Below are positions 46,901 through 55,370 of a stretch of DNA of 64,000 nt, piece after piece (the first letter of the stretch is position 1; each line of letters begins with the position of its first letter). The notes under the pieces were generated by a model, which worked only from the letters and a program-made list of their open reading frames with translations, did no database searches and was not told where the DNA came from. Origin of the DNA: Candidatus Roseilinea mizusawaensis (GTDB lineage: Bacteria; Chloroflexota; Anaerolineae; J036; Brachytrichaceae); contig JAEANN010000026.1 in NCBI GenBank assembly GCA_016841965.1, positions 28,473-92,472 on the forward strand, written 5' to 3'. The position numbers were made by a program, and so were the translations under genes.

Positions 46901-47998
46901 ATGGCAAACATCATCGACCAGATCCTGGGTCTATTTTCATTGGACCTGGGGATTGACCTTGGCACCGCGAATACGCTGGTATCTGTGCGGGGCAAGGGAA
47001 TTATTATCAATGAACCGTCGTGGGTTGCCGTTAATCGCAAAACGCGCCAGGTGCTGGCAGTCGGCGCAGAAGCCAAAGAAATGGTGGGCCGCACACCGGC
47101 CAAGATCATCGCCATTCGCCCCTTGCGTGACGGCGTGATCTCAGACTTCGAGATCACCGAAGCGATGCTGGACTACTTCATCCGCAAGGCGCACAGCCGC
47201 AGCCTGTTCAACATTCCCCGACCGCGCGTGGTGATTGGCATCCCCTCTGGCGTGACAGAAGTGGAGAAGCGCGCGGTGTATGATGCGGCCCTTTCGGCTG
47301 GCGCACGTGAGGTGTACCTGATCGAAGAGCCGATGGCGGCCGGCATTGGGGCCGGCCTGCCGGTGACCGAGGCGCATGGCAGCCTGATTGTCGACATCGG
47401 CGGCGGCACCACCGAAGTGGCTGTGTTCGCGTTGGGCGGCATCGTGGTCAGCCGGTCGGTGCGCGTGGCCGGCGATGAGATGGACGAAGACATCATCAAC
47501 TACGCCCGGCAGAAATATAACCTGCTGATCGGTGAGCGCATGGCCGAGAAAATCAAGATTGCCATTGGCTCGGCTTTTCCACTGCCCGAAGAGAAGACCA
47601 TGACCCTGCGCGGGCGCAACTTGGTCACCGGCCTGCCGGAGTCAGTTGAGATCTCGTCCATCGAAGTGCGCGAAGCGCTTTCGAATTCGGTCAACACCAT
47701 TGTCGACTCGATCCGCGCCACGTTGGATGAGACGCCGCCCGAGCTGGTGGCCGACCTGATGGAGACCGGCATCTGCATGGCCGGCGGTGGATCGCTGTTG
47801 CAAGGGCTGGTTGAACGGGTGGCCGACGAAACTAATATTCACACCTGGCTGGCCGAGGATGCGCTGACCTGCGTGGCGCGCGGAGCCGAAGCGGTGCTGG
47901 AGAACTTGGACTCGCTGCGCGAGGTGCTGGTTGGCCTGGAGCGGCACAGCACATCACGCAATGCGCTGGCACTGACCAGCGGCCGGCGGGTGGCCTGA
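46901..47998 (+). CDS. mreB: Rod shape-determining actin MreB
   Basis: 365 residues. Actin-like ATPase that guides lateral wall synthesis. Motifs: LGIDLGTANTLVSVRGKGIIINEPS (phosphate 1), VVIGIPSGVTEVEKRAV, LIEEPMAAGIGAGL, SLIVDIGGGTTEVAVFALGG (phosphate 2), GDEMDEDIINYARQKYNLLIGERMAE and CMAGGGSLLQGL (adenosine). The N-terminal NIIDQILGLFSLDLGIDLG may form a membrane-binding helix. First gene of mreB-mreC-mreD-mrdA-minC-minD-minE-rodA. Confidence 0.97.
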   Translation: MANIIDQILGLFSLDLGIDLGTANTLVSVRGKGIIINEPSWVAVNRKTRQVLAVGAEAKEMVGRTPAKIIAIRPLRDGVISDFEITEAMLDYFIRKAHSRSLFNIPRPRVVIGIPSGVTEVEKRAVYDAALSAGAREVYLIEEPMAAGIGAGLPVTEAHGSLIVDIGGGTTEVAVFALGGIVVSRSVRVAGDEMDEDIINYARQKYNLLIGERMAEKIKIAIGSAFPLPEEKTMTLRGRNLVTGLPESVEISSIEVREALSNSVNTIVDSIRATLDETPPELVADLMETGICMAGGGSLLQGLVERVADETNIHTWLAEDALTCVARGAEAVLENLDSLREVLVGLERHSTSRNALALTSGRRVA

Positions 47999-48020
47999 GA
48001 TTGGCTGATCCTGCGCTCGT

Positions 48021-48929
48021 GTGAACCGCCGAACCTCCCGCCCACTGCTTGCCCCGATCCTGATTGCGATCGCCGGCATTGTGCTGGTGCTTAGCCTCAG
48101 CAGCCAGATTCCTCGCGCTGCAGAAGGGCCGTTTTCGGTTGTGTTGACGCCGTTGCAGCAACTGTTCAGCGGCGCCGGAAGCGCCGTCAACGATCTGATC
48201 CGCAGCGCGGGCGAATTACAGGACTTGCGCCAGCGTGTGCAAACCCTGCAGCGTCAGGTGGACGAGCTGAGCATCGAAAACCTGCGCTTGCGCGAGTTTC
48301 AGGCCGAGGTACGCCAATACCGCGACTTGCTCAACTTCGCCAGCCAAAACCCAATCTACGATGTGGTCGGGGCAGATGTGATCGGGCTAAGCGCCGGCTG
48401 TGGGCCGAACGATGCGAATCGGCTGCGCGCCGGCGTGTGCGCCAACGTGATCGCCAGCGACCCCAGCCCGTTTTTGCGATATCTGACGATCAATGTGGGC
48501 CGGCAACATGGCATCCAGGTTGGGATGCCAGTTGTGGGGGGCGGATTGGGGCTGATCGGGCGGGTCGGTCAGGTGAATGAGACATCGTCGCAGGTGCAGT
48601 TGCTGATCGACCCCAACTCGTATGTCAATGTGCAGGTGGTGTCCTCGCGCGCCACCGGCACGGTAGCCGGCCAGAGTGATGGCAGCCTGCATCTGCAAAA
48701 TGTGCCGCAGACAGACGCCCTCTCAGTCGATGACATCATTGTCACCAGTGGCCTCGGCGGCGCGTTGCCGCCGCAGTTGCCGGTAGGCCGCGTCGAGCGC
48801 ATCATCAGCACGGACGCCGAGTTGTTCAAGGAAGCCATCGTCCGTCCGGCTGTGGATTTCAACCGCATCGAGATTGTGCTTGTCATCACCGCCGCACCGA
48901 ATATGACCACAACGCTACAAGCCCCTTGA
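48021..48929 (+). CDS. mreC: Rod shape-determining protein MreC
   Basis: 302 residues from GTG 48021. An N-terminal membrane helix (LLAPILIAIAGIVLVLSLSS) is followed by a coiled coil (about 60-105: LQDLRQRVQTLQRQVDELS) and the double beta-barrel: LTINVGRQHGIQVGMPVVGGGLGLIGRVGQV, VQLLIDPNSYVNVQVVSSRATGTVAGQ, VDDIIVTSGLGGALPPQLPVGRVERI. MreC links MreB to PBP2 on the outer side. The spacing after mreB is 22 bp. Confidence 0.94.
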   Translation: MNRRTSRPLLAPILIAIAGIVLVLSLSSQIPRAAEGPFSVVLTPLQQLFSGAGSAVNDLIRSAGELQDLRQRVQTLQRQVDELSIENLRLREFQAEVRQYRDLLNFASQNPIYDVVGADVIGLSAGCGPNDANRLRAGVCANVIASDPSPFLRYLTINVGRQHGIQVGMPVVGGGLGLIGRVGQVNETSSQVQLLIDPNSYVNVQVVSSRATGTVAGQSDGSLHLQNVPQTDALSVDDIIVTSGLGGALPPQLPVGRVERIISTDAELFKEAIVRPAVDFNRIEIVLVITAAPNMTTTLQAP

Positions 48930-48983
48930 GGCAAGATCAGCCGGTGGACGAAAGTAAAACCATAGCGCGATCGGTCAATCACA

Positions 48984-49496
48984 ATGAGATGGCAGGTTGG
49001 CACATTTGGGGTAGTGTTGGCGCTGGCGCTGGCCGAAACCAGCCTATTGCCGGCGATAGTCGGCGATGGGTTGCGGCCCAGCCTGGTGCTGATCACCACG
49101 TCGGTGTGGGTCGCTCTGCGGGGCAGCGAAGGATTGTTGTGGGTATTCGTAGGTGGCTTCGTGTTGGACTTGACCTCGAACCTGCCGGTTGGATTGATGA
49201 GCCTGAGCTTGCTGCTCGGCAACATGGTGGCTAGCATCCTCGACCGCGCACCCATCCCATCGCCGACCGTGCGCGCGTCGGCCTGGGTGGCGCTTGTGAC
49301 CGTGGTATCGTACGGTTTGAACATGGGCGGACTGGCCATCAGCGGCCTGGACGTCGATGTGGTGTATGCAATGACGAACGTGATCCTGCCATTGCTGGTG
49401 CTTAACCCGGCGCTGGCAATTGTGGCGCATGGGGCGCTGAATCAGGTGAACCTGCGACAGCGCCGCAGCCAAGCCGGCCGAACGATCGCGCTGTAG
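48984..49496 (+). CDS. mreD: Rod shape-determining membrane protein MreD
   Basis: 170 residues with five or six hydrophobic helices and little else (LALALAETSLLPAIVGD; GSEGLLWVFVGGFVLDLTSNLPVGLMSLSLLLGNM). The GFVLDLxSxxPxG phrase is typical of MreD. Position between mreC and mrdA supports the call. Part of the elongasome; interacts with MreC. Confidence 0.9.
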   Translation: MRWQVGTFGVVLALALAETSLLPAIVGDGLRPSLVLITTSVWVALRGSEGLLWVFVGGFVLDLTSNLPVGLMSLSLLLGNMVASILDRAPIPSPTVRASAWVALVTVVSYGLNMGGLAISGLDVDVVYAMTNVILPLLVLNPALAIVAHGALNQVNLRQRRSQAGRTIAL

Positions 49497-49519
49497 CCCG
49501 ATGCAGTTGGCCCGAACCG

Positions 49520-51535
49520 ATGATTGTCAACGACCTGCCTATCCGCCGGCGCACCAGCCAGACCCCCCCACCGGACAACCAGGGCGGTCGCACCCGTCTG
49601 CTGATGCTTGGCGCCGGGATGTTGATCGCTTTCGTCCTGCTGTCTGTTCGGCTGTACGACCTGCAAATCACTTATCAGCGCAACTTCGAAGCACAGGCGC
49701 GGCGCAACAGTCTGGTCGAGCGCAAAATCCCTGCACCAAGAGGGCTGATCTACGACCGCAACGGTGAGCCGTTGGTGCGCAACGCGCCGGCGTTCCAGGT
49801 TGCCATTATCCCCGTGCGCCAGTATCAGTCCGACAACCTGATCGAGCGCCGGATCAAGCGCATGGAGATCTACAATCGTCTGGCGCAGATGATCAACCAG
49901 CCTGGTGTGACGGCGGGCGATATCTACACCAGGGTGCTGGCCAAAGTGCAACAGGGCCGGCCCTACGACCGGGTGGTCATCGCAGACAATGTGCCGCGCG
50001 AAACTGCCCTGGTGATTCAGGAACAAGCGCTGACGATGCCAGGCGTTGTCGTGCAGAGCATTGGATCGCGCACTTATCCTTACAAAGAACTGCTGGGCAA
50101 CATCCTGGGCTACATCGGCCGCATTCCAGCCGGCCAGGAAACGCAGTACGAACAGAACGGATACGAGCGCGACGACCGGGTTGGACTGGCCGGCATCGAG
50201 TTTGTCGCAGAGGAATACTTGCGCGGCACAAAAGGCCGGGAAACTATCCTGGTCGATGCCTCTGGCGAGGAGTTGCGCCGCCAAGGAGAGCCTGTAGCGC
50301 CCCAAGAGGGCTACAGCGTGCGCCTGACGCTCGACCTGCGCCTGCAACGGATCATCTCCGACGCGCTGATCCCAGCCATGCAACTGCGCAATGCGCCGCG
50401 CGGCGCTGTCGTGGCGCTGAACCCCAGGACAGGCGAAGTGCTGGGCATGGTCAGCGTGCCGGGATACGACAACAATCTTTTTGTGCAGGGCATCTCACAA
50501 AAGCAATGGCAGGCCTTGCAGGAAGACCTGCATAATCCCCTGCTAAACCACGCCACCGATGATCTGGTTCCGCCCGGATCGACGTTCAAGATTGTCACCA
50601 CAGCCGCCCTGTTAGAAGAGGGGACCGTTACGCCTTACACCGTCATCAACGATCCGGGTATCTTCACCCTGCCGGACCAATACGACCCGGACAACCCCGC
50701 CAAAGGACAAAAGTTCTACTGCTGGATCGCTCTATCGAGCAACGGCCAGCACGGCCCGCAGCGCATCGACGATGCGTTGCGGAATTCATGCGACACCTAC
50801 TTCTACAAGGCGGTGGGGGGCTACGCGCCAGAGAACATCGCCGGCATGGGACCGGACAAGCTTGCCAAGTGGATGACCATCTTCGGCATCGGTGAGCCAT
50901 CGAAGTTGGAGATCGGCTTTGGGCGCGGCTTTGCACCCACGCCGGCCTGGAAGCGCAACACCTTCGGCGATGTATGGACAACCGGCGACTCATACAACAT
51001 GTCGATCGGTCAGGGCTTTGTGCTGGCTACACCGCTGGAAATGGCAAACGTGATGGCGTCTATCGCCAATGACGGCGTGCTGATGCAACCCCAACTGGTG
51101 CGCGAAGTCGTGGATAGCGATGGCAAGGTCATCCGCGCCTTCGAGCCAAAAGTTATCCGCCAGTTGCCGATCTCCGAGCCGACATTGCGCCTGATCCAAC
51201 AAGCTTTGATCGACGTGGTGAGCGACAGGGGCACCGCGCGCGCGTCGCAGATTCCGGGCTTTCAATATGCCGGCAAGACCGGCACAGCCGAGTTCTGCGA
51301 TGACGTAGCCATCAAGACCGGCGTCTGCTATAACGGCATCGCCTACCTGCCCACGCACGCTTGGTTCGTCGCTTATGCGCCGGCAGTGAACCCACAGTTG
51401 GCGCTGGCGGTGTATGTATGGAACGGCGGACAGGGTTCAGGCGTCGCCGCGCCAATCGCCCAGCGCATCATCGCCGGATATTTCAACATTCCGCTGGAGA
51501 AGCCGGCGCCAATCGAGAAATCGGCGCTGGAATAA
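49520..51535 (+). CDS. mrdA: Penicillin-binding protein 2 (elongation transpeptidase)
   Basis: 671 residues. One N-terminal membrane helix (LLMLGAGMLIAFVLLSVRLYDLQI), the PBP dimerisation region (IPAPRGLIYDRNGEPL, RVGLAGIEFVAEEYLRGTKG), then the transpeptidase domain: PGSTFKIVTTAALLEEG (Ser-x-x-Lys), RNSCDTYFYKA (second motif, SCD) and YAGKTGTAE (Lys-Thr-Gly). Crosslinks lateral peptidoglycan with RodA. Follows mreD by 23 bp; min genes come next. Confidence 0.95.
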   Translation: MIVNDLPIRRRTSQTPPPDNQGGRTRLLMLGAGMLIAFVLLSVRLYDLQITYQRNFEAQARRNSLVERKIPAPRGLIYDRNGEPLVRNAPAFQVAIIPVRQYQSDNLIERRIKRMEIYNRLAQMINQPGVTAGDIYTRVLAKVQQGRPYDRVVIADNVPRETALVIQEQALTMPGVVVQSIGSRTYPYKELLGNILGYIGRIPAGQETQYEQNGYERDDRVGLAGIEFVAEEYLRGTKGRETILVDASGEELRRQGEPVAPQEGYSVRLTLDLRLQRIISDALIPAMQLRNAPRGAVVALNPRTGEVLGMVSVPGYDNNLFVQGISQKQWQALQEDLHNPLLNHATDDLVPPGSTFKIVTTAALLEEGTVTPYTVINDPGIFTLPDQYDPDNPAKGQKFYCWIALSSNGQHGPQRIDDALRNSCDTYFYKAVGGYAPENIAGMGPDKLAKWMTIFGIGEPSKLEIGFGRGFAPTPAWKRNTFGDVWTTGDSYNMSIGQGFVLATPLEMANVMASIANDGVLMQPQLVREVVDSDGKVIRAFEPKVIRQLPISEPTLRLIQQALIDVVSDRGTARASQIPGFQYAGKTGTAEFCDDVAIKTGVCYNGIAYLPTHAWFVAYAPAVNPQLALAVYVWNGGQGSGVAAPIAQRIIAGYFNIPLEKPAPIEKSALE

Positions 51536-51639
51536 CACGCGCTCAGCGCAAGACCGCCCACAGCGCTGCTTTCCGTCTCTCATCTGCCATATCCAGCTCC
51601 AATGGTGTGCTGAACAGTCATAAACTAAGTGTTCTCTTA

Positions 51640-51660
51640 ACGCAATCTGCGTGCTTTTTA
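51640..51660 (+). terminator. Weak terminator-like hairpin after mrdA
   Basis: ACGCA-ATC-TGCGT (51640-51652) followed by GCTTTTTA. The stem is only 5 bp, so termination is probably partial at best. Confidence 0.35.
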
Positions 51661-51674
51661 GGTGACTCGGCGTT

Positions 51675-51680
51675 TACAAT
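51675..51680 (+). promoter_or_regulatory. Possible -10 box of minCDE-rodA
   Basis: TACAAT, 28 nt before ATG 51709, located just after the weak terminator in the 173-bp mrdA-minC gap. Confidence 0.4.
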
Positions 51681-51696
51681 GATGCAAATATTATGC

Positions 51697-51700
51697 GGAG
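51697..51700 (+). promoter_or_regulatory. SD that fixes the minC start
   Basis: GGAG with an 8-nt spacer to ATG 51709. In-frame ATGs at 51679 and 51682 have no SD and the former overlaps the TACAAT box. Confidence 0.5.
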
Positions 51701-51708
51701 TTTGCGGC

Positions 51709-52515
51709 ATGGTCACCATAAAGGGATCGGGTGAAGGGCTGCTGATCCATTTCGGGGAGGAACTTTGGCTGTCTCAGCTTCGCGAGCTGGAGTCAAAGCT
51801 GCAGTCGAATCCACGCTTCTTTCGCGGCGGCCAGGTGACCCTGAATGTTCACCGGCTGTCCCTTTCTCGCGATGATATCCGGCGCGCACAGGCGCTCTTG
51901 AACAAGCACGGGGTGACCTTGCAAGCTGTGCTGGCCCAGGACATCCACACCGTCACGAATGTGATCGAACTCGGACTGCCGGCCAGGTTGAGCGAGACCG
52001 AGTCGCTGCGAGACATACTCGCTCGTGCAAAGCCGTCCAAGGACACACAAGCACTGCCCCAAGGCCCAGCGCACATGCGCGGGCAGAGCCAGAGCGGCCC
52101 CCGTGTGGTTGAGGGCGACATCAGGGCGGATACGGACATTGCGCAAGACGCCGGCCAGGTCATCGGCCAGGTGGAAGGCAGCGACGGGCTGTTGGTTCGG
52201 CGTCGTGTACGATCAGGGCAAATTCTGCGGCACCCCGGCCATATTGTCGTGCTGGGCGATGTCAATCCAGGTTCACAGCTCATCGCCGGCGGCGATATCG
52301 TGGTATGGGGTAAACTGCATGGGTCAGTACATGCCGGGGCATTCGGCGACACGGGCGCGACGATCTGCGCGCTCGAGCTGGCGCCCAGCTTGATCCGGAT
52401 TGCAGATGCCACGCGCATCAGCAGACGGCACGAAAAGAGAACAAAGCCGGCCAGACCGGAGATGGCCCTGATACAAGATCAGGAGATTATGATCGTCGGC
52501 TGGCAAGCAAAATAG
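51709..52515 (+). CDS. minC: Septum site-determining protein MinC
   Basis: 268 residues. The N-terminal domain (MVTIKGSGEGLLIHFGEELWLSQL; FRGGQVTLNVHRLSLSRDDI) and the C-terminal beta-helix (VRSGQILRHPGHIVVLGDVNPGSQLIAGGDIVVWGKLHGSVHAGAFGD; ICALELAPSLIRIAD) match MinC. The family antagonises FtsZ polymerisation away from midcell, together with MinD. The linker between domains (about 105-145) is Gln/Pro/Ser-rich. ATG 51709 is chosen by its SD. Confidence 0.92.
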   Translation: MVTIKGSGEGLLIHFGEELWLSQLRELESKLQSNPRFFRGGQVTLNVHRLSLSRDDIRRAQALLNKHGVTLQAVLAQDIHTVTNVIELGLPARLSETESLRDILARAKPSKDTQALPQGPAHMRGQSQSGPRVVEGDIRADTDIAQDAGQVIGQVEGSDGLLVRRRVRSGQILRHPGHIVVLGDVNPGSQLIAGGDIVVWGKLHGSVHAGAFGDTGATICALELAPSLIRIADATRISRRHEKRTKPARPEMALIQDQEIMIVGWQAK

Positions 52516-52519
52516 CGCC

Positions 52520-53308
52520 ATGGAATCAGTAGTCATCACCATTACCTCGGGCAAGGGAGGTGTCGGCAAGACCACCTGCGCCGCGAATATCGGCAGCGCG
52601 CTGGCAATCCTGGGCAAGAAGGTCGTCTTGATCGACGGTGACATCGGCTTGCGCAATCTGGACATTGTGATGGGCCTGGAAAACCGCATCGTCTACGACG
52701 CGGTCGACTTCATCGAGGGACGGTGCCGGCTGAAGCAGGCCCTCATCCGCGACAAACGCGCCGCCGAGTTGTACCTACTGCCCACGGCCCAGACACGCGA
52801 CAAATCGGCCATCAACGCGGGGCAAATGGTGCGCCTGTGCGACGAGATGCGCGGCGATTTCGACTACATCATCATTGATTCGCCGGCCGGCATCGAACAG
52901 GGCTTTCATACCTGTCTGGCGCCGGCCAACCGCTGCCTGGTGGTCACCAACCCAGAAGTATCCTCGGTGCGCGACGCCGACCGCGTGATCGGTCTGATCG
53001 AAGCAGCCGAGAAAGGGCCGGCCCAGCTCATCATTAACCGGATTGTGGCGGCGCGAGTCAAACGCCAAGAGATGCTGTCTACCGAAGACATCACCGAAGT
53101 GCTGTCTACCCCTATCATCGGCATCGTGCCCGAAGATGAAAATATCCTGACGTCCAGCAATCGCGGCCAACCGATCGTCATGAATGGCAAAAGCCCGGCG
53201 GCAATGGCCTTTCAGGATATCGCCCGCCGCATTACGGGTGAAGACATCCCGCTGCAGCCATTGCGGGCCTCCGGTTCGCTGCTGCAACGCCTGTTTAGCC
53301 GCGCCTGA
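52520..53308 (+). CDS. minD: Septum site-determining ATPase MinD
   Basis: 262 residues. Deviant Walker A SGKGGVGKTTCAANIG with the signature Lys, VVLIDGDIGLRNLDIVMGLENRIVYD, YIIIDSPAGIEQGF (Walker B) and a C-terminal amphipathic segment (SGSLLQRLFSRA) that binds membrane. ATP-dependent membrane cycling with MinC and MinE. It follows minC by 4 bp. Confidence 0.96.
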   Translation: MESVVITITSGKGGVGKTTCAANIGSALAILGKKVVLIDGDIGLRNLDIVMGLENRIVYDAVDFIEGRCRLKQALIRDKRAAELYLLPTAQTRDKSAINAGQMVRLCDEMRGDFDYIIIDSPAGIEQGFHTCLAPANRCLVVTNPEVSSVRDADRVIGLIEAAEKGPAQLIINRIVAARVKRQEMLSTEDITEVLSTPIIGIVPEDENILTSSNRGQPIVMNGKSPAAMAFQDIARRITGEDIPLQPLRASGSLLQRLFSRA

Positions 53309-53332
53309 GCGGCCGTTCACAGACAGCGCCCG

Positions 53333-53611
53333 ATGAACATCTTTAAGCAACTCTTCGGCAGCAATAACACAGCCGAGACCGCCAAACAGCGCCTGCGCTT
53401 TGTGCTGATCCATGATCGCGCCGAGATTCCTCCCGGCCTGCTCGAACTGATCAAAGACGACATCATCACCGCCCTCTCACACCGCGTGCCGGTCGATCGA
53501 GAAGGCGTCGTGGTACAGTTTGAGCAGCACAACAACGAGAGCCGAGTGCTGGTGGATGTGCCGTTGCTTGTCCTGAACGGCGAGCGGAAAAGCGTCAGAC
53601 GCAAAGCATAA
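53333..53611 (+). CDS. minE: Cell division topological specificity factor MinE
   Basis: 92 residues. The N-terminal MNIFKQLFGS is the membrane/MinD-binding segment; AKQRLRFVLIHDRAEIPPGL contains the contact helix; the rest (LIKDDIITALSHRVPVDREGVVVQFEQ; RVLVDVPL) is the dimerisation beta-domain. Stimulates MinD ATPase and drives pole-to-pole oscillation. Lies 24 bp after minD. Confidence 0.95.
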   Translation: MNIFKQLFGSNNTAETAKQRLRFVLIHDRAEIPPGLLELIKDDIITALSHRVPVDREGVVVQFEQHNNESRVLVDVPLLVLNGERKSVRRKA

Positions 53612-53723
53612 ATGCGCGCGCTGAAGAGCGGATTGCCCACGAGGCTGCGCGCTGGGCGCCGCCCATGTGGCGCGCCGGTAAAATCCCCCTGGCCAGCTGA
53701 TAACGACAACCCAGAATCACCCA

Positions 53724-54824
53724 ATGCCTGACCGACGTCTGTGGAGACACTTCGATTACTGGCTACTGGCCGCCATCGTCCTGTTGCTGATCGGGGGCGT
53801 GGCGATGGTGTACAGCGCCTCGCGCGGCGACCCGGTTATCGAGCGCACCCCCACGGATCAGGCAATCACCGCGCTGGCCGGCCTGGTGGTGCTGCTGATC
53901 ATCGCCGTCATCGACTACACCCTGCTGAAGAACGTCTCGTGGGCGCTCTATCTGTTGACGTTGGCGTCACTGGGCGCGGTCTTGGTGATCGGAGCGGAGC
54001 GGTTTGGCGCGCGGCGCTGGTTCGAGCTGGGCGGTTTCGACATCCAGCCGGGCGAGTTGGCCAAACTGGCTCTAGGCATTGTGCTGGCCCAATTCGTCGC
54101 CGACCGTCAGGGCCGGCGCCCCTACCTGGAAACTGTTTTTCTGTCTGGCTTGCTGCTTGCCCCGTGCGTCGGGCTGATCATGCTCCAGCCCAACCTGAGC
54201 ACTGCCATCACCATCGTCTTCATGTGGCTGACCATCATCTTCGTGGGAGGACTAGAGCGCCAACATGCCGTCATCATCACGCTGGCTGCCCTGGCCATGA
54301 TATTTCTGGTGATCGAACTGGGATTGATCGAGGACTACCAGGTTAACCGCATCCAGCAATTGCTGGGGATCAACGTGGAGCCAGGCGAGACTTATCAGGC
54401 TGATCAGGCGCTGGTCGCGCTGGGATCAGGCGGATGGTTTGGAGCCGGCTTTGGGCAAGGCCAGCAAAGCCAGTTGCGCTTCCTGCCGGTTCGCCACACC
54501 GACTTTATTTTCTCCGTCATCGGCGAGGAACTGGGCTTTGTGGGGGCGATGCTGTTCGTGACTTTTCTAGCTTTTGTGATCTTTCGCGCACTGCGGGCGG
54601 CCTGGATTGCGCGCGACACGTTTGGCCGGCTGCTATGCGTGAGCATCGCTGCCGTGTTGTTCCTTCAAACGTATATCAACCTTGGTATGCAGGTTGGCCT
54701 GATGCCGGTCACCGGTGTCGTGCTGCCATTTGTCAGCTATGGACGCAGCAGCCTGATCACAGCCCTGGCCGCCATTGGCATTATCGAAAGTGTAGCCATG
54801 CGCTACAAGAAACTCGATTTCTAG
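53724..54824 (+). CDS. rodA: Rod shape SEDS glycosyltransferase RodA
   Basis: 366 residues with about ten membrane helices. SEDS motifs: ERFGARRWFELGGFDIQPGELAKLALGIVLA (with the Gln-Pro-Gly/Ser-Glu signature), LQPNLSTAITIVFMWLTIIFVGG (catalytic-loop Asp position replaced by Asn), FLPVRHTDFIFSVIGEELGFVG and MPVTGVVLPFVSYGRSSLI. Polymerises glycan strands with PBP2. Separate from mrdA by the min genes, an arrangement that joins elongation and division-site control in one cluster. It converges on rsfS with 9 bp between. Confidence 0.95.
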   Translation: MPDRRLWRHFDYWLLAAIVLLLIGGVAMVYSASRGDPVIERTPTDQAITALAGLVVLLIIAVIDYTLLKNVSWALYLLTLASLGAVLVIGAERFGARRWFELGGFDIQPGELAKLALGIVLAQFVADRQGRRPYLETVFLSGLLLAPCVGLIMLQPNLSTAITIVFMWLTIIFVGGLERQHAVIITLAALAMIFLVIELGLIEDYQVNRIQQLLGINVEPGETYQADQALVALGSGGWFGAGFGQGQQSQLRFLPVRHTDFIFSVIGEELGFVGAMLFVTFLAFVIFRALRAAWIARDTFGRLLCVSIAAVLFLQTYINLGMQVGLMPVTGVVLPFVSYGRSSLITALAAIGIIESVAMRYKKLDF

Positions 54825-54833
54825 GCGCGCCCG

Positions 54834-55184
54834 CTATTGCATCCGCAGCAGCACCGTGGCCGCCGACCATAGCGATTCCAGACTGTAATACGTCCGCAGG
54901 GTGGGTGTGAACAAGTGCACCACTACGTCCCCATAGTCAATCAACACCCAGCCCGACTGGCCTGTGCCTTCCACACGGCGAGGCGAGACACGCTGTGTAC
55001 GTTTGAGCGCCTCAACAATATTGTCGGCGATAGCCTCGATCTGGCGGTCCACGTTTCCCGTGGCAATGACGAAATAGTCTGCCACCGACGAAAGATTGCG
55101 CAAATCGAGCAGGACGATGTTGTCGCCTTTCTTGTCTGCCGCCGCCGCCACTGCCAGCCTGGCCAAATTCAGGCTGTCTGGCAC
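54834..55184 (-). CDS. rsfS: Ribosome silencing factor RsfS
   Basis: The conserved domain runs from SLNLARLAVAAAADKKGDNI through LLDLRNLSSVADYFVIATGN, VDRQIEAIADNIVEALKR and GWVLIDYGDVVVHLF to the C-terminus. RsfS binds ribosomal protein uL14 and blocks subunit joining. With GTG 55184 the product is 116 residues, a normal RsfS length. The frame is open to an ATG at 55352, but that ATG overlaps a minus-strand TATAAT (55356-55351), so it is unlikely to be the start. A strong AAGGAG (55287-55282) points instead to a start around 55274, where only ATA or ATC codons occur in frame. The start is unresolved. Confidence 0.85.
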   Translation of the reverse strand: MPDSLNLARLAVAAAADKKGDNIVLLDLRNLSSVADYFVIATGNVDRQIEAIADNIVEALKRTQRVSPRRVEGTGQSGWVLIDYGDVVVHLFTPTLRTYYSLESLWSAATVLLRMQ

Positions 55185-55281
55185 AATGTCCGCCGGCTGC
55201 CGGGAGCGACCTGTCCGCGTTGTCCGGCGCGCAGTGGTTGAACGAACTATCTTTTGGGTCTTTTCCCCGTCTATGATTTGG

Positions 55282-55287
55282 CTCCTT
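55282..55287 (-). promoter_or_regulatory. Strong SD upstream of rsfS without a standard start codon
   Basis: AAGGAG on the minus strand is followed by CCAAATCATAGAC. The in-frame codons 4-7 nt downstream are ATC and ATA. A rare non-ATG start or a sequence error would each explain this. Confidence 0.4.
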
Positions 55288-55370
55288 TCATAGTTGAGGG
55301 GCCGGGGCGGCCAGCCGCCGACCGGCGCCAATCGACATTGCTTTAATTTCATTATATACTTGCTGCACTT

